Source: Anabaena sp. 4-3
Lineage (GTDB): Bacteria > Cyanobacteriota > Cyanobacteriia > Cyanobacteriales > Nostocaceae
Assembly: GCF_001597745.1 (NCBI RefSeq)
Contig: NZ_LUHJ01000047.1
Span: 109,428 to 173,427, forward strand
Direction: 5' to 3'
Length of the DNA stretch: 64,000 nt
The position numbers and the translations under genes are program-made. This document shows, in pieces, positions 55,065 to 64,000 of the stretch. The notes under the pieces are model-generated. The model ran no database searches and was not told the origin of the DNA. It saw only the letters and a program-made list of their open reading frames with translations. The stretch's first letter is position 1. Each line of letters opens with the position of its first letter.

Positions 55065-56942
55065 CTAATTATTCAAAAACAGGTGACACCATTGTTCTAA
55101 ATTCAACAATGACCAAATTAATAAACGCCGATTTGCTTTACCTTGCAAATGTTCATCTACTAACTTTTGTACGGCTGATTTATCTAAAAATTTATAAATG
55201 TTAGCACGGTTATTTTCAGTTGTGCGACGGACGTAATCAATACTTTCGCCTTTAAACCAACTAGCATCAGGTGCAGAAAATCCCTGTTTAACTCGTTCAG
55301 TTAGAGTATTCGGAATATAATTACTCATCACTTTACGCAGGAGTAATTTACCGTCTTTGGTTCTCTGAAAATATTTATCAGTTTTATTTCCTGGTTCATT
55401 TTCATTTAATCTGACAACTTCTGTGAGATTGCCCAATTTTAACCGAGTCGGGATTTTCATGGCAAAATCTACTAGATCGTTATCGAGAAACGGAACTCTA
55501 GTTTCTAAGGAATGAGCCATACTCAATTTATCTTCTACGACTAAAAGCCCATGTAAAAAAGTTTTAGCTTCAAAGTAAAGAGAATGGTTTACATAGTCTT
55601 CTGGACGGGTTAACTCAACAGAGTGCTGTTTAAAGACGCTGCTAAAAATATCTTTGGTAGAAATATGTGCTACTTTTGACCAAATTGGTTGAAAAACTTG
55701 TTGGATTTCTGGCGGAGATAGTAACCTCTGCCAAAAACTATAATATTTGTCAACGTAATGCTCAAAATCATCATTGACTACTGCACGGTAATAACGCCAA
55801 GGATAACCAGCAAATAGTTCATCTCCACCAGTACCAGCAAGAACTACTTTGACAAATTTACTGGCTAACTGTGCTACGTAAAAATTGGGATAACTCTGTC
55901 CGACACGGGGTTCTTCTAAATGCCATGCTAAATTAGGCATTACTCGTTCCATATCTCCTGCTTTCAAAACCATTTCATAATGTTCGGTTTTGAACAGATA
56001 AGACATATACTCGGCTGCTTCTCGCTCATCATAACTGACTTCTACGCCAGAAGCGGAATTGAGGTCAAAACCACAGGTGAAGGACTTAATATAGGGAAGT
56101 TGTTGAGCTGCGATCGCTGTAATTGAGCCACTATCTATCCCTCCACTCAAATAAGCACCCAACTCTACATCACTAATTAACTGACGACTCACTGCTTGAT
56201 GAAAAAGTCGATCTAATTCTTCGATATATTCCCTTTCATCATCAGGATTTTCTGGCTCAGTAAAGTGATAATCCCAATATTGTTTTTGTACCTGCTTTTG
56301 CGTAGCCAAGGATATTTTTAGATATGTGCCAGCCGGAACTAATTTTACTCCTTTGAATAATGTTTTATCAGTTAAAAAGTTTTGAAATGTAAAATATTCT
56401 TTTAAGGCTTCAAAATCAATATCTTTGCAGTAAGCAGGATGAGCTAAAATCGCTTTTACTTCAGAGCCAAACAAAAATTTACCATCTACTTGTGTGTAGT
56501 ATAAAGGCTTAATTCCATAGCGATCGCGTGCTAAAAAAAGCTCTCTTTGCTGTCTATCCCAAACAGCAAAGGCAAACATTCCATTGAATCGCTCTAGACA
56601 CTTATCACCCCATTTGGCATAGGCATATAGTAATACCTCGGTATCTGTCCGCGACCGAAATTGATAGCCCAAAGACTCTAACTCTATTCGCAGTTCATTA
56701 AAGTTATAAATCTCACCGTTATAGCTGACAATAAACCTACCATCCTGGGTAGACATTGGTTGATGTCCCGCAGGAGATAAGTCAATAATTGCTAGGCGGC
56801 GATGTCCTAAAGCTAAACAATTGTCTACAAAATGACCTTCTCCATCTGGCCCTCTATGAGCAATGGCATCAGTCATTTTTTTAATCAGCACTGGAGAAGC
56901 AGGTTCTCCATTCAAGTTTAATATACCAGCGATTCCGCACAT
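55065..56942 (-). CDS. AsnB-like glutamine amidotransferase, copy 2
   Basis: The 625-residue protein starts MCGIAGILNL with Cys2 as the glutaminase nucleophile and has HRGPDGEGHF and AYLSGGIDSGSITA. The overall fold is asparagine synthase B. It differs strongly from copy 1 (36483-38417), so the two are not a recent duplication. It lies between the sugar epimerase gene and the exporter genes, which favours amidation of a uronic acid in the polymer. Confidence 0.92.
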   Translation of the reverse strand: MCGIAGILNLNGEPASPVLIKKMTDAIAHRGPDGEGHFVDNCLALGHRRLAIIDLSPAGHQPMSTQDGRFIVSYNGEIYNFNELRIELESLGYQFRSRTDTEVLLYAYAKWGDKCLERFNGMFAFAVWDRQQRELFLARDRYGIKPLYYTQVDGKFLFGSEVKAILAHPAYCKDIDFEALKEYFTFQNFLTDKTLFKGVKLVPAGTYLKISLATQKQVQKQYWDYHFTEPENPDDEREYIEELDRLFHQAVSRQLISDVELGAYLSGGIDSGSITAIAAQQLPYIKSFTCGFDLNSASGVEVSYDEREAAEYMSYLFKTEHYEMVLKAGDMERVMPNLAWHLEEPRVGQSYPNFYVAQLASKFVKVVLAGTGGDELFAGYPWRYYRAVVNDDFEHYVDKYYSFWQRLLSPPEIQQVFQPIWSKVAHISTKDIFSSVFKQHSVELTRPEDYVNHSLYFEAKTFLHGLLVVEDKLSMAHSLETRVPFLDNDLVDFAMKIPTRLKLGNLTEVVRLNENEPGNKTDKYFQRTKDGKLLLRKVMSNYIPNTLTERVKQGFSAPDASWFKGESIDYVRRTTENNRANIYKFLDKSAVQKLVDEHLQGKANRRLLIWSLLNLEQWCHLFLNN

Positions 56943-57002
56943 TGACTGGTTTTGTTAAAAGTACACAACTGATTTCTAATGCTATGAGTTTAAACTCAGT
57001 GT

Positions 57003-58016
57003 TTAATCTGTCAATCCTACAGCTAAACGACGACGTGCTACTTCTTCTTTATGAGTTTGTCGCCATTGAATTAATTGTTGTAGTCCTTCCCGTAAATCTG
57101 TTTTGGCTCTAAAATCAATTTCTGAGGCAGCTTTTTCAGGACAACCAACACGATTTTTTACAAAGGTAGTTCCAGCAGGTTCATAGTGAATTTTTAAGTC
57201 TGAACCTGTCAGTTCTAATATGATTTCTGTGAGTTCTTTAATTGTTGTTTTAATGCCAGTACCCACATTATAAAACTCATCAGTAGCGTCAGATTTCATC
57301 CCACAGATATTAGCTCTAGCACAATCTCCCACATAGACAAAATCATAGGCTTGAGAACCATCCCCGTAAACAATTGGTGGTAAACCTTTGTCTATGCGAT
57401 CAAGAATTTTCATGACGACAGCTACATAAGTACCTCGGTAATCTTGTCTGGGGCCATAAACATTCATGTAGCGTAAACCTACATAATCGAGGTGTTTATC
57501 AGTATTTTTGTAACGGTGATATATCGCCCTACACATCTGCTCACCCGCTACTTTAGTTGCTCCATAGAAATTTGTATTATTATAAGGATGATCTTCTGTC
57601 ATCGGTTCGGTAATTGCATCACCATAAACCGATGCTGAGGAAGAATAAACTAATTTCTTGATGCGATTATTAATACAAGCTTCTAAAACGTTAAATGTGC
57701 CACCAATATTAACTTCAAAAGCTGAACGGGGAAAATCATAACAGTGGAGTAACCACAAAGCAGCAAAATGAAATACACCATCAATATCTTTCATTGCTGC
57801 ATCTAAAATATCTCGATGTAAGATATCTCCACCTAGTTCAAACATTTTGACTCTAGGATCTTTGAGTGCGTCTGCTAAATTCTCTTCTCTCCCTCTGGTG
57901 AAGTTATCATAAATTCTAATTTCTGCTACATCTTCTCTTAAAAGAGCATCTACTGTATTAGAACCAATTAATCCTGCACCACCAATAACTAAAAACTTTT
58001 TATCTGTTAAATCCAT
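57003..58016 (-). CDS. NAD-dependent sugar-nucleotide epimerase (extended SDR)
   Basis: The 337-residue protein has KKFLVIGGAGLIGSNTV as Rossmann motif, VYSSSASVYGDAITEPM and the catalytic YGATK, then RYMNVYGPRQDYRG. It resembles UDP-GlcNAc/UDP-glucose 4-epimerases and related dehydratases. The exact step is unknown; a WbpP-like role is one option. It is flanked by the wbpE-like and AsnB genes. Confidence 0.85.
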   Translation of the reverse strand: MDLTDKKFLVIGGAGLIGSNTVDALLREDVAEIRIYDNFTRGREENLADALKDPRVKMFELGGDILHRDILDAAMKDIDGVFHFAALWLLHCYDFPRSAFEVNIGGTFNVLEACINNRIKKLVYSSSASVYGDAITEPMTEDHPYNNTNFYGATKVAGEQMCRAIYHRYKNTDKHLDYVGLRYMNVYGPRQDYRGTYVAVVMKILDRIDKGLPPIVYGDGSQAYDFVYVGDCARANICGMKSDATDEFYNVGTGIKTTIKELTEIILELTGSDLKIHYEPAGTTFVKNRVGCPEKAASEIDFRAKTDLREGLQQLIQWRQTHKEEVARRRLAVGLTD

Positions 58017-58132
58017 TTATTTACTCCTCAAATATCAAGTTAGGATATGACCTATAATTAAAAAGGCTCAGTATTACTAGGCAGCTATTTACAGTTAATA
58101 ACTGACGAGAATTTCTTGTTTGACAATTAACA

Positions 58133-59311
58133 CTACAAATTATCAGCTTCTACAGTCAAAGCTTTTCTAATAGTCGCCACAACTCGCTCAATATTCACAT
58201 AGTCAAGTTCTGGCCAAATTGGTAAACTCAACACTTGAGTAGCTAATAAGTCACTGACTGGATTTGCTGGATATTGCCCTTTGTAAACTGGTAGCTGGTC
58301 TTGAGGCACGGGATAATAAATCATAGTGCTGATACCTTGGTCAGCTAGATATTTCTGCACTTGATCGCGTTTCCCATCTAAAATCTTAATTGTATATTGG
58401 TGAAACACATGACCATCGGCGATTTCTGGTGTCACCACACCGGGAACATCTGCTAATAGCTGATTATAAGTTTTAGCTACAACCCGTCTTCCTTCATTCC
58501 ATTTGTCAATGTGGGGTAATTTTACCCGTAAAATTGCGGCTTGCAGTGTATCAAGTCGAGAGTTATAGCCTAAAACTTCATTATGATATTTCTTTTTCGC
58601 CCCGTGTACCCGCAACATTCGGGCTGTTTCTGCAATTTGGTCGTCATCAGTAACAATTAAGCCACCATCGCCGTAAGCTCCCAAGTTCTTTGATGGAAAG
58701 AATGAATAAGCACCGACATCGCCAATAGTACCAGTGTGTTTACCAGTAATGTTTGTGCGAGTGGTTTCTTGACAGCTATCATTACAACCTGAACAAGTGC
58801 CATAGTAACGCGCACCAAAGGATTGGGCGCAGTCTTCAATTACTTTTAAATTATGTGCTTGGGCAATTTCTAAAATAGCCGTCATCGCTGCTGGATTGCC
58901 ATAGAGATGGACTGGCATAATAGCTTTAGTCTGCGGCGTAATTTTTTCTACTATTTTGGCTGGATCTATATTAAAAGTCTCTGGGTTAATATCCGCAAAG
59001 ATGGGTGTTGCACCTACATTACTAATTGATTCAGCTGTGGCGAAGAAGCTAAAGGGAGTGGTAATTACTTCATCACCTGCGCCAATACCCAAAGCCCTTA
59101 GCCCAATGACTAAAGCATCAGTACCAGAGTTAACAGCGATCGCATGGCGTACCCCTAGATAAGCAGCAACCTCTTGTTCAAATAGCTTCACATCTGGCCC
59201 CATAATAAACTGACCAGATTCTAAAACACGAGATATAGCTTCTTGAATCTGGGCTTTTAGCGCATCATATTGGGGTTTGAGGTCAAGAACTGGGATATTA
59301 TTTTGGCTCAT
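58133..59311 (-). CDS. wbpE: WbpE-like DegT-family aminotransferase with Cys-rich insert
   Basis: The 392-residue PLP enzyme has [31 protein letters not shown], and the Schiff-base Lys208 in [17 protein letters not shown]. Together with the next three genes it matches WbpE, which transaminates UDP-3-keto-GlcNAcA. Just before the lysine block lies an extra stretch of about 20 residues (172-191, [16 protein letters not shown]...) with C173, C176 and C180, absent from most DegT enzymes I recall. It overlaps the wbpD-like gene by 4 bp. Confidence 0.87.
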   Translation of the reverse strand: MSQNNIPVLDLKPQYDALKAQIQEAISRVLESGQFIMGPDVKLFEQEVAAYLGVRHAIAVNSGTDALVIGLRALGIGAGDEVITTPFSFFATAESISNVGATPIFADINPETFNIDPAKIVEKITPQTKAIMPVHLYGNPAAMTAILEIAQAHNLKVIEDCAQSFGARYYGTCSGCNDSCQETTRTNITGKHTGTIGDVGAYSFFPSKNLGAYGDGGLIVTDDDQIAETARMLRVHGAKKKYHNEVLGYNSRLDTLQAAILRVKLPHIDKWNEGRRVVAKTYNQLLADVPGVVTPEIADGHVFHQYTIKILDGKRDQVQKYLADQGISTMIYYPVPQDQLPVYKGQYPANPVSDLLATQVLSLPIWPELDYVNIERVVATIRKALTVEADNL

Positions 59312-59889
59312 GAGACCCTTATCACTTCTGTGTCTGAGATTTTTTGGTATTTAGCGTCTGTGGAATCAACAGCATAGCCATCAGCATCAAACTTTAGCAC
59401 ATCACCGTAAGCACTCATCCAACCAATAATTTTTGCTGGTACTCCGGCAACCATTGCGTAAGATGGTACATCTTTTGTCACCACTGCGCCAGCAGCCACA
59501 AAAGCATATTCATGCAAAGTCACTCCACAAACTATCGTGGCATTTGCCCCAATACTACTACCACGTTTGACTAAAGTTTTCAGGTAATCATTGCTGGTAT
59601 TGCGTGGGAACTCACAACGGGGTGTTTTGACGTTGGTAAACACCATGCTAGGGCCACAAAAAACGTAGTCTTCTAAAATCACGCCTTCATATAAAGAGAC
59701 GTTATTTTGAATTTTGCAGTTATCGCCAATAATTACGTTATTCGCCACTAAAACATTTTGTCCAAAAGAACAATTCTTACCAATCTTAGCTTTGCCTAAA
59801 ATATGGCAAAAGTGCCATATTTTTGTCCCTTCACCAATTTCCGCACCTTCATCCACATAACTGGATTCATGCACAAAATAGTTAGCCAT
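59308..59889 (-). CDS. wbpD: WbpD-like N-acetyltransferase (hexapeptide repeat)
   Basis: The 193-residue protein is a left-handed beta-helix acyltransferase: [38 protein letters not shown], and the end [20 protein letters not shown] with GVPAKIIGW. It matches WbpD, which acetylates the 3-amino group of UDP-GlcNAc3NA. The order and overlaps (4 bp with the wbpE-like gene, 8 bp with the wbpB-like gene) support the assignment. Confidence 0.9.
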   Translation of the reverse strand: MANYFVHESSYVDEGAEIGEGTKIWHFCHILGKAKIGKNCSFGQNVLVANNVIIGDNCKIQNNVSLYEGVILEDYVFCGPSMVFTNVKTPRCEFPRNTSNDYLKTLVKRGSSIGANATIVCGVTLHEYAFVAAGAVVTKDVPSYAMVAGVPAKIIGWMSAYGDVLKFDADGYAVDSTDAKYQKISDTEVIRVS

Positions 59890-60844
59890 CTAAGGATTTC
59901 TGCGCCTCCTCTAAAATTTCTACTACTGCTACACCATTCCAACCATCAGAACGGGGTTTCTGTCGAGTTTTTAGACAATCTAAAAAGTGTTGACACTCTA
60001 TTTTTAAAGGTTCAGCCGCCGCTACTTCCACAACTTCACTACCTGCGTCGTGATGGTTTAAAGTTTCGTCAATATATTTATGATGAATTGTCACCGTTTG
60101 CTGGACTTCATCGTAAACTAGCATTTGCTTTTGGGCAATGACTACTGTACTACGCTCAGTTAAAGGCCAATACCAAGAACAATTAATCTGAGCAGATTGT
60201 CGACTTTGAAAGCGCAGGTCTACCTGGACGTGATCGGCAATGTTTGGCTGTAAAATAGCTTTACCTTGGGCTTGGACTTGTTGTAGTTTAGGATTGCCCA
60301 ACAGGTCTAAGACTACTGATACATCATGGGGGGCAAATGACCACCAGACGTTTTCTTCTGTACGTACCTTGCCCAACTTTAACCTTTTGGTGGCGACGTG
60401 TAGGACTTCCCCAGCTTTGCCACTAGCTAAATAATCCCGCATCCAGGCGATCGCAGGTTGATATAATAGCAGATGCCCCACCATGAGAATTCGCCCTTGT
60501 TGGTCTGCGTATTCCGCTAAATCACGCGCCTCATCAGTACGCAGTGTCATCGGCTTTTCGACAAAAACATCCTTACCTGCTGCCAAAGCTGCCTTTGCTA
60601 ATTGATAATGACTAGGTGCGGGAGTTGCTAAAACCAATGCTGAGACATCAGTTTTTAAAGCTGCTTGAAAATCATCATAAGTAGCAACATCTGGGTAGGT
60701 TGAGGCGATCGCTTCCCGTAATCCCGGATGGGCTTCCGCAACACCTGCCAATGCCCCTAAACTGTGGAAATTACGCACGAGGTTTTTACCCCAGTTCCCC
60801 GCCCCAACAACAATTACTTGTTTTTCGCTCACATCCTTGACCAC
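59882..60844 (-). CDS. wbpB: WbpB-like UDP-GlcNAcA 3-dehydrogenase (Gfo/Idh/MocA)
   Basis: The 320-residue oxidoreductase has the Rossmann start [37 protein letters not shown], the catalytic EKP in [10 protein letters not shown], and the substrate-site block [20 protein letters not shown]. WbpB oxidises UDP-GlcNAcA at C3 for the WbpE aminotransferase. It is preceded by the wbpA-like gene at 10 bp. Confidence 0.9.
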   Translation of the reverse strand: MVKDVSEKQVIVVGAGNWGKNLVRNFHSLGALAGVAEAHPGLREAIASTYPDVATYDDFQAALKTDVSALVLATPAPSHYQLAKAALAAGKDVFVEKPMTLRTDEARDLAEYADQQGRILMVGHLLLYQPAIAWMRDYLASGKAGEVLHVATKRLKLGKVRTEENVWWSFAPHDVSVVLDLLGNPKLQQVQAQGKAILQPNIADHVQVDLRFQSRQSAQINCSWYWPLTERSTVVIAQKQMLVYDEVQQTVTIHHKYIDETLNHHDAGSEVVEVAAAEPLKIECQHFLDCLKTRQKPRSDGWNGVAVVEILEEAQKSLDG

Positions 60845-60854
60845 TTATCCATAC

Positions 60855-62183
60855 CTATAACAGAGTTACTTTATCGTGGTGGCAATCGAGATGACGTGTC
60901 ACCCCTCTTGTATCTAAGACTGCCTTGGCTTTATCTACCACATTGATGTAATCAATTTGACTATGGTCTGTGGCAATAATCACTAAATCAGCCGATGCAA
61001 TTGTCTCATCTGTTAGTGGCAAACTGAAGAAAGTTTGACCAGCCACTTCAATTTCTGGCACATAGGGGTCATGATAAGTAACCGTGATTTTATCTTCCAA
61101 TAGATAGTTAATTACCATAATTGCGGGTGATTCGCGCCAGTCACCAAGGTCTTTTTTATAGGCTGTACCAATAACTAATACCTGAGATTTGGCAGGGGCT
61201 AAACCCAACTCATTTAAGACTCTCCTGGCTTTTTCTCTGACAAATATGGGCATAGAACGGTTAATTTCCCCAGCCAAGGCGATAAAATGGGTGTTGAAAT
61301 TGACTTCTTTGGCTTTCCATTCGAGATAGTGGGGGTCGATGGGAATGCAATGACCGCCTACACCGGGGCCAGGATAAAAAGGCATAATGCCAAAAGGTTT
61401 GGTGTTAGCAGCGTCTAAAACTTCCCAGACATTTAAACCGATGCGATCGCACAATAAAGCCAACTCATTCACCAAAGCAATATTAACGGCTCGAAAGGTA
61501 TTTTCAAACACCTTGACTAATTCTGCTGCCTTGGCACTACTCACAGGTACTATGTGGTCGATGGTTTGCTGATAAAATAACGTTGCCACGGCTAGAGAAG
61601 ATGGATCAGATGCTCCCACTACTTTGTTAGTGTTTTTTGTGGTGTAGCGTTTATTGCCAGGATCTACCCGTTCTGGGGAATGGGCTAAGAAGAAATCTTG
61701 ACCCTGTTTTAACCCACTGATTTGTTCTAATACAGGACGCATCACTTCATCTGTAGTTCCTGGATAAGTGGTAGATTCCAGAGTAACTAACTGTCCTGGG
61801 CGTAAATGGTGAGCGATCGCATGGGTTACACTTTCTACATAACTCAAATTGGGAGTCAAATTTTTAGTTAACGGTGTTGGGACGCAAATCACAATTACGT
61901 CCATATCTGGTACTCGGTCAAAACCCAAAACGGCTTGTAGTTTGCCACTACTAACAACTTCTTTTAAATCTTCGTCTTTGACATCTGTAATATAATTATC
62001 AGCCATATTGACCCGTTCGGCTCTTTGGGGATTCTGCTCCACACCCAACACTTGATAGCCTACTTTCGCTTTTTCCACGGCAAATGGTAGACCTACATAC
62101 CCCAACCCAACCACACCAACAATAGCTGTATGCGCCTTAATTTTTTCCTGTAATTTAACTAAACTTTGCGATTCGTGAGTCAT
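60855..62183 (-). CDS. wbpA: WbpA-like UDP-GlcNAc 6-dehydrogenase
   Basis: The 442-residue dehydrogenase has the NAD-binding motif GVVGLGYVGLPFAVEKAKVG (residues 23-42), ESTTYPGTT, and the catalytic Cys279 in GVGGHCIPIDPHYLEWK. This is the UDP-sugar dehydrogenase family; the neighbouring wbpB, D and E homologues favour UDP-GlcNAc to UDP-GlcNAcA. It is the first gene of the minus-strand polysaccharide run, so its promoter should lie at 62184-62295. Confidence 0.92.
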   Translation of the reverse strand: MTHESQSLVKLQEKIKAHTAIVGVVGLGYVGLPFAVEKAKVGYQVLGVEQNPQRAERVNMADNYITDVKDEDLKEVVSSGKLQAVLGFDRVPDMDVIVICVPTPLTKNLTPNLSYVESVTHAIAHHLRPGQLVTLESTTYPGTTDEVMRPVLEQISGLKQGQDFFLAHSPERVDPGNKRYTTKNTNKVVGASDPSSLAVATLFYQQTIDHIVPVSSAKAAELVKVFENTFRAVNIALVNELALLCDRIGLNVWEVLDAANTKPFGIMPFYPGPGVGGHCIPIDPHYLEWKAKEVNFNTHFIALAGEINRSMPIFVREKARRVLNELGLAPAKSQVLVIGTAYKKDLGDWRESPAIMVINYLLEDKITVTYHDPYVPEIEVAGQTFFSLPLTDETIASADLVIIATDHSQIDYINVVDKAKAVLDTRGVTRHLDCHHDKVTLL

Positions 62184-62295
62184 ATATTAGCAACTAGATG
62201 CAATTCCTCTAGCTAAATAGATTTGTTGTAGATAAATTTACTAGTGTATTAGTCTAACAGGTTTGGGAAACAATATTATTAGTGTTGAGCAAGTT
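62184..62295. promoter_or_regulatory. Divergent promoter region of the polysaccharide locus
   Basis: This 112-bp AT-rich gap separates the divergently read wbpA-like and GumK-like genes. It must hold promoters for at least the minus-strand locus. I cannot assign -10/-35 boxes with confidence. Confidence 0.4.
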
Positions 62296-63402
62296 ATGAA
62301 GCGTGTAGTTTTAGTCACTGGTCACTATTGGCAGTCTAAACGTAAGGCGGGTTTTCATTGGTTAGCAGATGCCTTTTTGCGTCAAGGTTGGGAAGTTGTG
62401 TTTTTCACCGCACCCATTAGTTGGCTGTCTGTAATTCGTGGAGACTACCGCCTAGAATATCCTGTTGTGCGAGAAGCTAACCAACTTCAGCAAGTAGAAA
62501 CAAAAATCTGGAGTTATGTCTGGTTCACACCTTGGCATCCTGCTAACTTGCGATGGGATTTACTTAACTATCTAGCCAGTAAATTATTCCGCCTTTACAG
62601 TCAATTTCCTTTGGGTGCAGTTGAACCTATGATTGAGAATGCTGACCTGATTATCTTTGAAAGCACCCCCGCCCTATTGCTATTTGAAAAATTTAAATTT
62701 CTTAATCCTAATGCTAAGTTTGTCTATCGTGTTTCAGATGATTTACGGTTATTACGTAATCACCCAGTTGTTTTAGAAACTGAAAAACAAATTAGCTCAA
62801 AATTTGATTTGGTAAGTGTTCCTAGCCAATATATATACAAAAAATTTGCAGGATTGCCTAAGTTGCAATTACATTTACATGGCATTCGCAAAGATTTATT
62901 TGATAGTAACTATACTAATCCCTACTTAAATTCAAATTGCCCAAACATTATTTTTGTAGGTAACTCTTATTTTGACGTGGAATTTCTAGAATCAGCCAGC
63001 CAGCTATTTCCTGATTGGCAATTTCATATTATTGGGCCTATTAATAACCTACCAGCTAATAAAAATATTATTTCCTATGGAGAAATGCCTTTTAAAGACA
63101 CAATTCCCTATATTAAATATGCAGATATAGCCCTGCAAATACGCTCTTACAGTCCTGGTATAGAGTCCTTGACTGATAGTCTAAAAGTAATTCAGTATAC
63201 TTACTGTCAGTTACCGATAATTGCTCCTACCTATCTGTCATCTGCTCGACCTCACGTTTTTTATTATCAACCAAGTGATGCTGATAGTATTCAGCAAGCT
63301 TTAATTTCTGCACAAAACTTTGACCGTTCACAGATACAAACTGATGATATCTATTCCTGGGATGAACTAATATCAAAGTGGTTGCTTGATTTATATCAGT
63401 AA
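62296..63402 (+). CDS. GumK-like glycosyltransferase
   Basis: 368 residues from the ATG at 62296; a TTG start at 62263 is less likely. The N-terminus VVLVTGHYWQSKRKAGFHWL resembles GumK/GT70, where SxRKAxxHxL is typical. The C-terminal half has NIIFVGNSYFDVEFLESASQ and MPFKDTIPYIKYADIALQIR. GumK transfers glucuronic acid in xanthan synthesis. Here a uronic acid is also likely, given the wbp genes across the promoter. The donor is inferred, not shown. Confidence 0.7.
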   Translation: MKRVVLVTGHYWQSKRKAGFHWLADAFLRQGWEVVFFTAPISWLSVIRGDYRLEYPVVREANQLQQVETKIWSYVWFTPWHPANLRWDLLNYLASKLFRLYSQFPLGAVEPMIENADLIIFESTPALLLFEKFKFLNPNAKFVYRVSDDLRLLRNHPVVLETEKQISSKFDLVSVPSQYIYKKFAGLPKLQLHLHGIRKDLFDSNYTNPYLNSNCPNIIFVGNSYFDVEFLESASQLFPDWQFHIIGPINNLPANKNIISYGEMPFKDTIPYIKYADIALQIRSYSPGIESLTDSLKVIQYTYCQLPIIAPTYLSSARPHVFYYQPSDADSIQQALISAQNFDRSQIQTDDIYSWDELISKWLLDLYQ

Positions 63403-63424
63403 AATACAAACTCAAATTTGTGGC

Positions 63425-64000
63425 TTAACTGAGCAAATCTGGATCTATTCCTTGAGTACGCAAATACTCAGCTAGTCTATCAGCCCGTTGACGTTCTTGT
63501 TCTGCCCGTTGACGTTCTTGTTCCGCCCGTTGACGCTCCTGTTCTGCCCGTTGACGTTCTTGTTCTGTCCGTTGACGTTCTTGTTGTAACTGTTCTGCTA
63601 GTTCGGTAGGTACGAGTAATTTGTCACCCGTATCGAGACGATAAAATCCTAATAATTCCCCCTCGACTCTCACCCGCAATTGTAAAGGTTGACATATCCC
63701 ATCGGTAATTAATTGATAAGTCTCACCCTCTAACCTGTATCCCCGTAACTTTTCTGAAATCCATTCGCCTTTAGGGTCAAATAACCAATATTCTCCAATT
63801 CCTAACTGTTCATACAGGTTTTTCTTTTGTTCTTGGTCTTGTTTTTGCGTTCCTTGGGAAGTCATCTCAAATACTACCTGGGGAACTTGTCCTTCTTCCC
63901 AAACTTTATAACTATCTCTACCTCCAGGCGGTACATCAAAAATTACCATCACATCCGGTGCTACTCTGAGTCTAGGAAAACCTTGAGCATAGTAGAGGAA
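63425..64000 (-). CDS. Uma2-family (DUF820) protein, truncated by window edge
   Basis: The frame runs to base 64000 without a start, so the N-terminus is outside. The visible part starts FLYYAQGFPRLRVAPDVMVI, then VPQVVFEMTSQGT and LYEQLGIGEYWLFDP, typical of Uma2 proteins with the PD-ExK-like acids in APDVMV and VFEMTS. The end carries about five ERQRAEQ heptads (63479-63580) forming a probable coiled coil, followed by DRLAEYLRTQGIDPDLL. Its role is unknown; the family is expanded in these cyanobacteria. Confidence 0.87.
   Translation of the reverse strand, partial: FLYYAQGFPRLRVAPDVMVIFDVPPGGRDSYKVWEEGQVPQVVFEMTSQGTQKQDQEQKKNLYEQLGIGEYWLFDPKGEWISEKLRGYRLEGETYQLITDGICQPLQLRVRVEGELLGFYRLDTGDKLLVPTELAEQLQQERQRTEQERQRAEQERQRAEQERQRAEQERQRADRLAEYLRTQGIDPDLLS
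63479..63580 (-). repeat. 21-bp tandem repeat encoding ERQRAEQ heptads
   Basis: About five nearly identical 21-bp units lie inside the Uma2 gene; each encodes seven residues, in register with a coiled-coil heptad. Such units can change copy number without shifting the frame. Confidence 0.85.

Overview
The window reads as chromosome of a filamentous, Nostoc/Anabaena-type cyanobacterium. The evidence is the many GCGATCGC (HIP1) octamers, abundant heptameric short tandem repeats (CCCCAAT, TGACTAA, CCCCTGC/CCTCCCC types) between genes, and cyanobacterial gene sets: pipX-pipY-sepF-proC, MlaE with DUF3119 and DUF3086, CrtR, and a TIGR03643 protein beside an FeS photolyase-like protein. Assignments come from reading motifs and family memory; no database search was run.

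Region 1 (1-31.4 kb) is mostly housekeeping. It runs from a 5'-truncated Rieske oxygenase through der GTPase, an EcfT/CbiQ-like permease, a chorismate-binding PabB/TrpE-like enzyme, pipXY, sepF, proC and a Ski2-like helicase to an exported hypothetical protein. Then, mostly on the minus strand, come a VapBC-type pair behind an FeS photolyase-like gene, a TIGR03643 protein, plsY, a solo-TnpB IS605-type element abutting a Uma2 gene, DUF3086, DUF3119 and mlaE. After these lie a small membrane protein, an SppA-like peptidase, aroH, an MFS-SDR fusion, a Crp-like regulator, crtR, pyk and a PIN-domain gene with an unrecognised overlapping partner. Intergenic DNA here is rich in tandem repeats, inverted repeats and one MITE-like element.

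Region 2 (31.4-62.2 kb) is one long minus-strand surface-polysaccharide locus. Read in its direction of transcription, it starts with four tightly coupled genes resembling wbpA, wbpB, wbpD and wbpE, which would make a 2,3-diamino-uronic acid nucleotide sugar. It continues with a sugar epimerase, an AsnB-like amidotransferase, a Wzm/Wzt ABC exporter, methyltransferases, a deacetylase-fold protein, several glycosyltransferases, a FemAB-like acyltransferase, a sulfotransferase, a second aminotransferase and a second AsnB. It ends with a WecB/WbpI-type 2-epimerase, a GT4 glycosyltransferase and rfbC, rfbD and a long-form rmlA. I infer an exported, possibly amidated, sulfated or methylated heteropolysaccharide. 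The locus carries scars: a dead APS-kinase (cysC) remnant next to the sulfotransferase and an aminotransferase cut to its N-terminus. Four glycosyltransferases share an unusual DQ...G...GKPV-like motif, and two of them carry Cys-rich inserts; the WbpE-like aminotransferase has its own Cys-rich insert.

Region 3 (62.2-64 kb) has a divergently transcribed GumK-like glycosyltransferase and a Uma2-family gene that runs off the window and ends in a heptad-repeat tail. I found no rRNA, tRNA or CRISPR array.
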